Positions 5,287 through 6,342 of a stretch of 6,342 nucleotides of DNA are shown in pieces. This DNA is from Parcubacteria group bacterium Athens0416_74 (lineage in GTDB: Bacteria; Patescibacteriota; Minisyncoccia; Phycocordibacterales; UBA2100). The position numbers were made by a program, and so were the translations under genes. The DNA lies in assembly GCA_007375785.1 (NCBI GenBank), contig VMEY01000037.1, positions 1-6,342 of the forward strand. The letters run 5' to 3'. Numbering within the stretch: position 1 is the stretch's first letter; each line of letters starts with the position of its first letter. The notes under the pieces were generated by a model. The model saw only the letters and a program-made list of their open reading frames with translations. It made no database searches and was not told the origin of the DNA.

Positions 5287-5781
5287 TTACCACTTCCCCC
5301 TCTCTTCCCTCTTTCCATCTCGATACGCCTCGATGCGCCTGCGATTGGCTGGTGATATTTCTTCCGGAAGATTGTCGATATCAAACCAGCTGCGCGCCAT
5401 GATCTCGAGATTGGGCTTGAGGGCGAGTGAGCCTTCGAAATCGCCGGTCCAGTAGACTGCGATGAGGTCATGGCGACCCCATGTGCCTTGGTACTGTCCT
5501 ATCTCGCCGCCGAGCGAGCGGACCTTGAGTCCCGTCTCTTCAAACGCTTCGCGCATCGCCGCTTCTTCCGGCGATTCATTTTTGTTCACACCACCACCGG
5601 GCAGTGTCCACGCCCACGGCGCATACCAATGAGAGACAAGGAGCACGCGCCTGTCATCGATGATGATTATGCGTGCGCCACGGATGCGCTCGGTAGAGAG
5701 AGTGAGCCAATAGCGCGAGGCGCTTGCCAGCCATATGAGTGTGAGGGAAAGCCACGTCCCAAAACGGCGAATGAGGTGCAT
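5287..5781 (-). CDS. Nudix hydrolase with N-terminal hydrophobic segment
   Basis: A 164-residue Nudix-family pyrophosphohydrolase, acting on a nucleoside diphosphate linked to an unknown group. The Nudix box fits GX5EX7REUXEEXGU completely: Gly63, Glu69, then REAFEETGL (77-85), preceded by WTLPGGG. Strands ARIIIIDDRRVLLVSHW (36-52) and a C-terminal block through AVYWTGDF and ARSWFDIDNLPEE complete the fold. Residues about 8-28 are hydrophobic and Trp-rich (WLSLTLIWLASASRYW) and may be a membrane anchor or an amphipathic helix; this extension lies before the catalytic domain. The start is 13 bases after the GNAT stop, with no clear Shine-Dalgarno, so coupling to the GNAT gene is likely. A later start is possible but would remove only the extension. 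Substrate cannot be told from the motifs. Confidence 0.92.
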   Translation of the reverse strand: MHLIRRFGTWLSLTLIWLASASRYWLTLSTERIRGARIIIIDDRRVLLVSHWYAPWAWTLPGGGVNKNESPEEAAMREAFEETGLKVRSLGGEIGQYQGTWGRHDLIAVYWTGDFEGSLALKPNLEIMARSWFDIDNLPEEISPANRRRIEAYRDGKREERGKW

Positions 5782-5794
5782 ATGTGGTAAATCG

Positions 5795-6342
5795 TTAGTT
5801 TAGAGGCTGGAGCATGAGCTCCATTTCTGTTTCATTTACGAAGTCTCCGTCAACATTCAATTCCGCATGACGCTCTCCGCACTTCACGAAGCCAAGATTT
5901 TCATAGAGCTGTATGGCTCCAGTATTCTTGCTATCCACCGCTAGTTTTACTTTGTACGTACTGCCATCTCTCAGATCTTCCAGTGCTCTTTCCACGAGGG
6001 CGCGGCCGAGTCCTCTGCCGCGCGAGCCTGGGGCCACGTACAAACCATAGACGTTTGCAACATGACTTGCTTTCTCGCCTTTATTTCGCACCACACACAC
6101 CATGCCGACGACTTTCCCGCCTTCTTTGACGACGAAATACTTTCCTGTCTCAAACAACTTCTTCCATTCCGACTCGCCCAGCGCACGGACTTCCTCCGGT
6201 GTCTGGCCAAATGCGCGAGGAGAGTCTTTCACCGCCTCCGAACGAAGAGTTTTCAGTTCGCTCCAATTTTCGGGCTTCAGTTCAACAATTTCAAACCCCC
6301 CACTCTCCGGTGACGGCTCTCTGCCGGCGCGCGGCTCGTTAC
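5795..6342 (-). CDS. GNAT-family N-acetyltransferase (5' end outside window)
   Basis: Transfers acetyl from acetyl-CoA to an amine of an unknown substrate. The acetyl-CoA loop is YVAPGSRGRGLGRAL (RGRGLG, the R/Q-x-x-G-x-G/A signature), preceded by the beta strand VANVYGL and followed by AVDSKNTGAIQLYENLGFVKCG (motif B). The first conventional start is a GTG at 6232, but it would remove the first strand and helix. The frame stays open upstream to the window edge and encodes FEIVELKPENWSELKTLRSE, a typical GNAT beginning. Before that is a Pro/Glu/Gly/Arg-rich stretch (NEPRAGREPSPESGG). No ATG, GTG or TTG lies in frame between 6233 and 6342. The true start is therefore beyond the window, and the GNAT domain may follow a linker from another domain. 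It is followed closely by the Nudix gene, same strand, probably one operon. Confidence 0.9.
   Translation of the reverse strand, partial: NEPRAGREPSPESGGFEIVELKPENWSELKTLRSEAVKDSPRAFGQTPEEVRALGESEWKKLFETGKYFVVKEGGKVVGMVCVVRNKGEKASHVANVYGLYVAPGSRGRGLGRALVERALEDLRDGSTYKVKLAVDSKNTGAIQLYENLGFVKCGERHAELNVDGDFVNETEMELMLQPLN

Noticed and set aside
4943..5455. 170-codon plus-strand open frame
   Set aside because: Its second half is antisense to the well-supported Nudix gene, it has no recognisable domain, and its composition (Arg/Ser-rich) is typical of a shadow frame.

Overview
The window looks like chromosomal sequence from a small-genome bacterium of the Candidate Phyla Radiation (Patescibacteria), most probably a Parcubacteria-type lineage. 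This is inferred from gene style, not from a marker gene. The grounds are compact packing with ATGA start/stop overlaps, a compact 449-residue GluRS, and a secreted coiled-coil M23 peptidase with a Cys pair of a kind I associate with Parcubacteria. GC is about 53-57% in the lines I counted by hand for most genes. The standard bacterial code fits every gene; no in-frame TGA needs reading through.

Positions 1-3382, plus strand: the 3' part of murG (cut by the window start), a 95-base gap holding a possible 26-codon ORF, gltX, and a secreted M23 murein peptidase. gltX and the peptidase overlap by ATGA. The possible small ORF overlaps gltX in the same way. Two of the three large genes concern peptidoglycan: MurG makes lipid II and the M23 protein probably cuts the wall. 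gltX supplies charged glutamyl-tRNA.

Positions 3379-4773, minus strand: a transglutaminase-like protein whose stop overlaps the M23 stop tail to tail by 4 bases, then (upstream of it) an AT-richer gene for a zinc-ribbon plus DUF4145-like protein. Each has a -10 hexamer (TATAAT, TATAGT) ending exactly 6 bases before its ATG, which predicts leaderless mRNAs from independent promoters.

Positions 4774-5286: about 513 bases with no convincing gene. They hold a terminator-like hairpin (minus strand), a nested set of inverted repeats near 5032-5093, one perfect DnaA-box sequence and several smaller inverted repeats. I recognise no known RNA family here. This is the least explained part of the window.

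Positions 5287-6342, minus strand: a GNAT acetyltransferase cut by the window end, followed 13 bases later by a Nudix hydrolase with an N-terminal hydrophobic segment, probably one operon.

I find no CRISPR array, IS element, rRNA or tRNA. No complete new system is evident. The best leads are the paired leaderless promoters, the small ORF before gltX, and the structured gap at 4774-5286.
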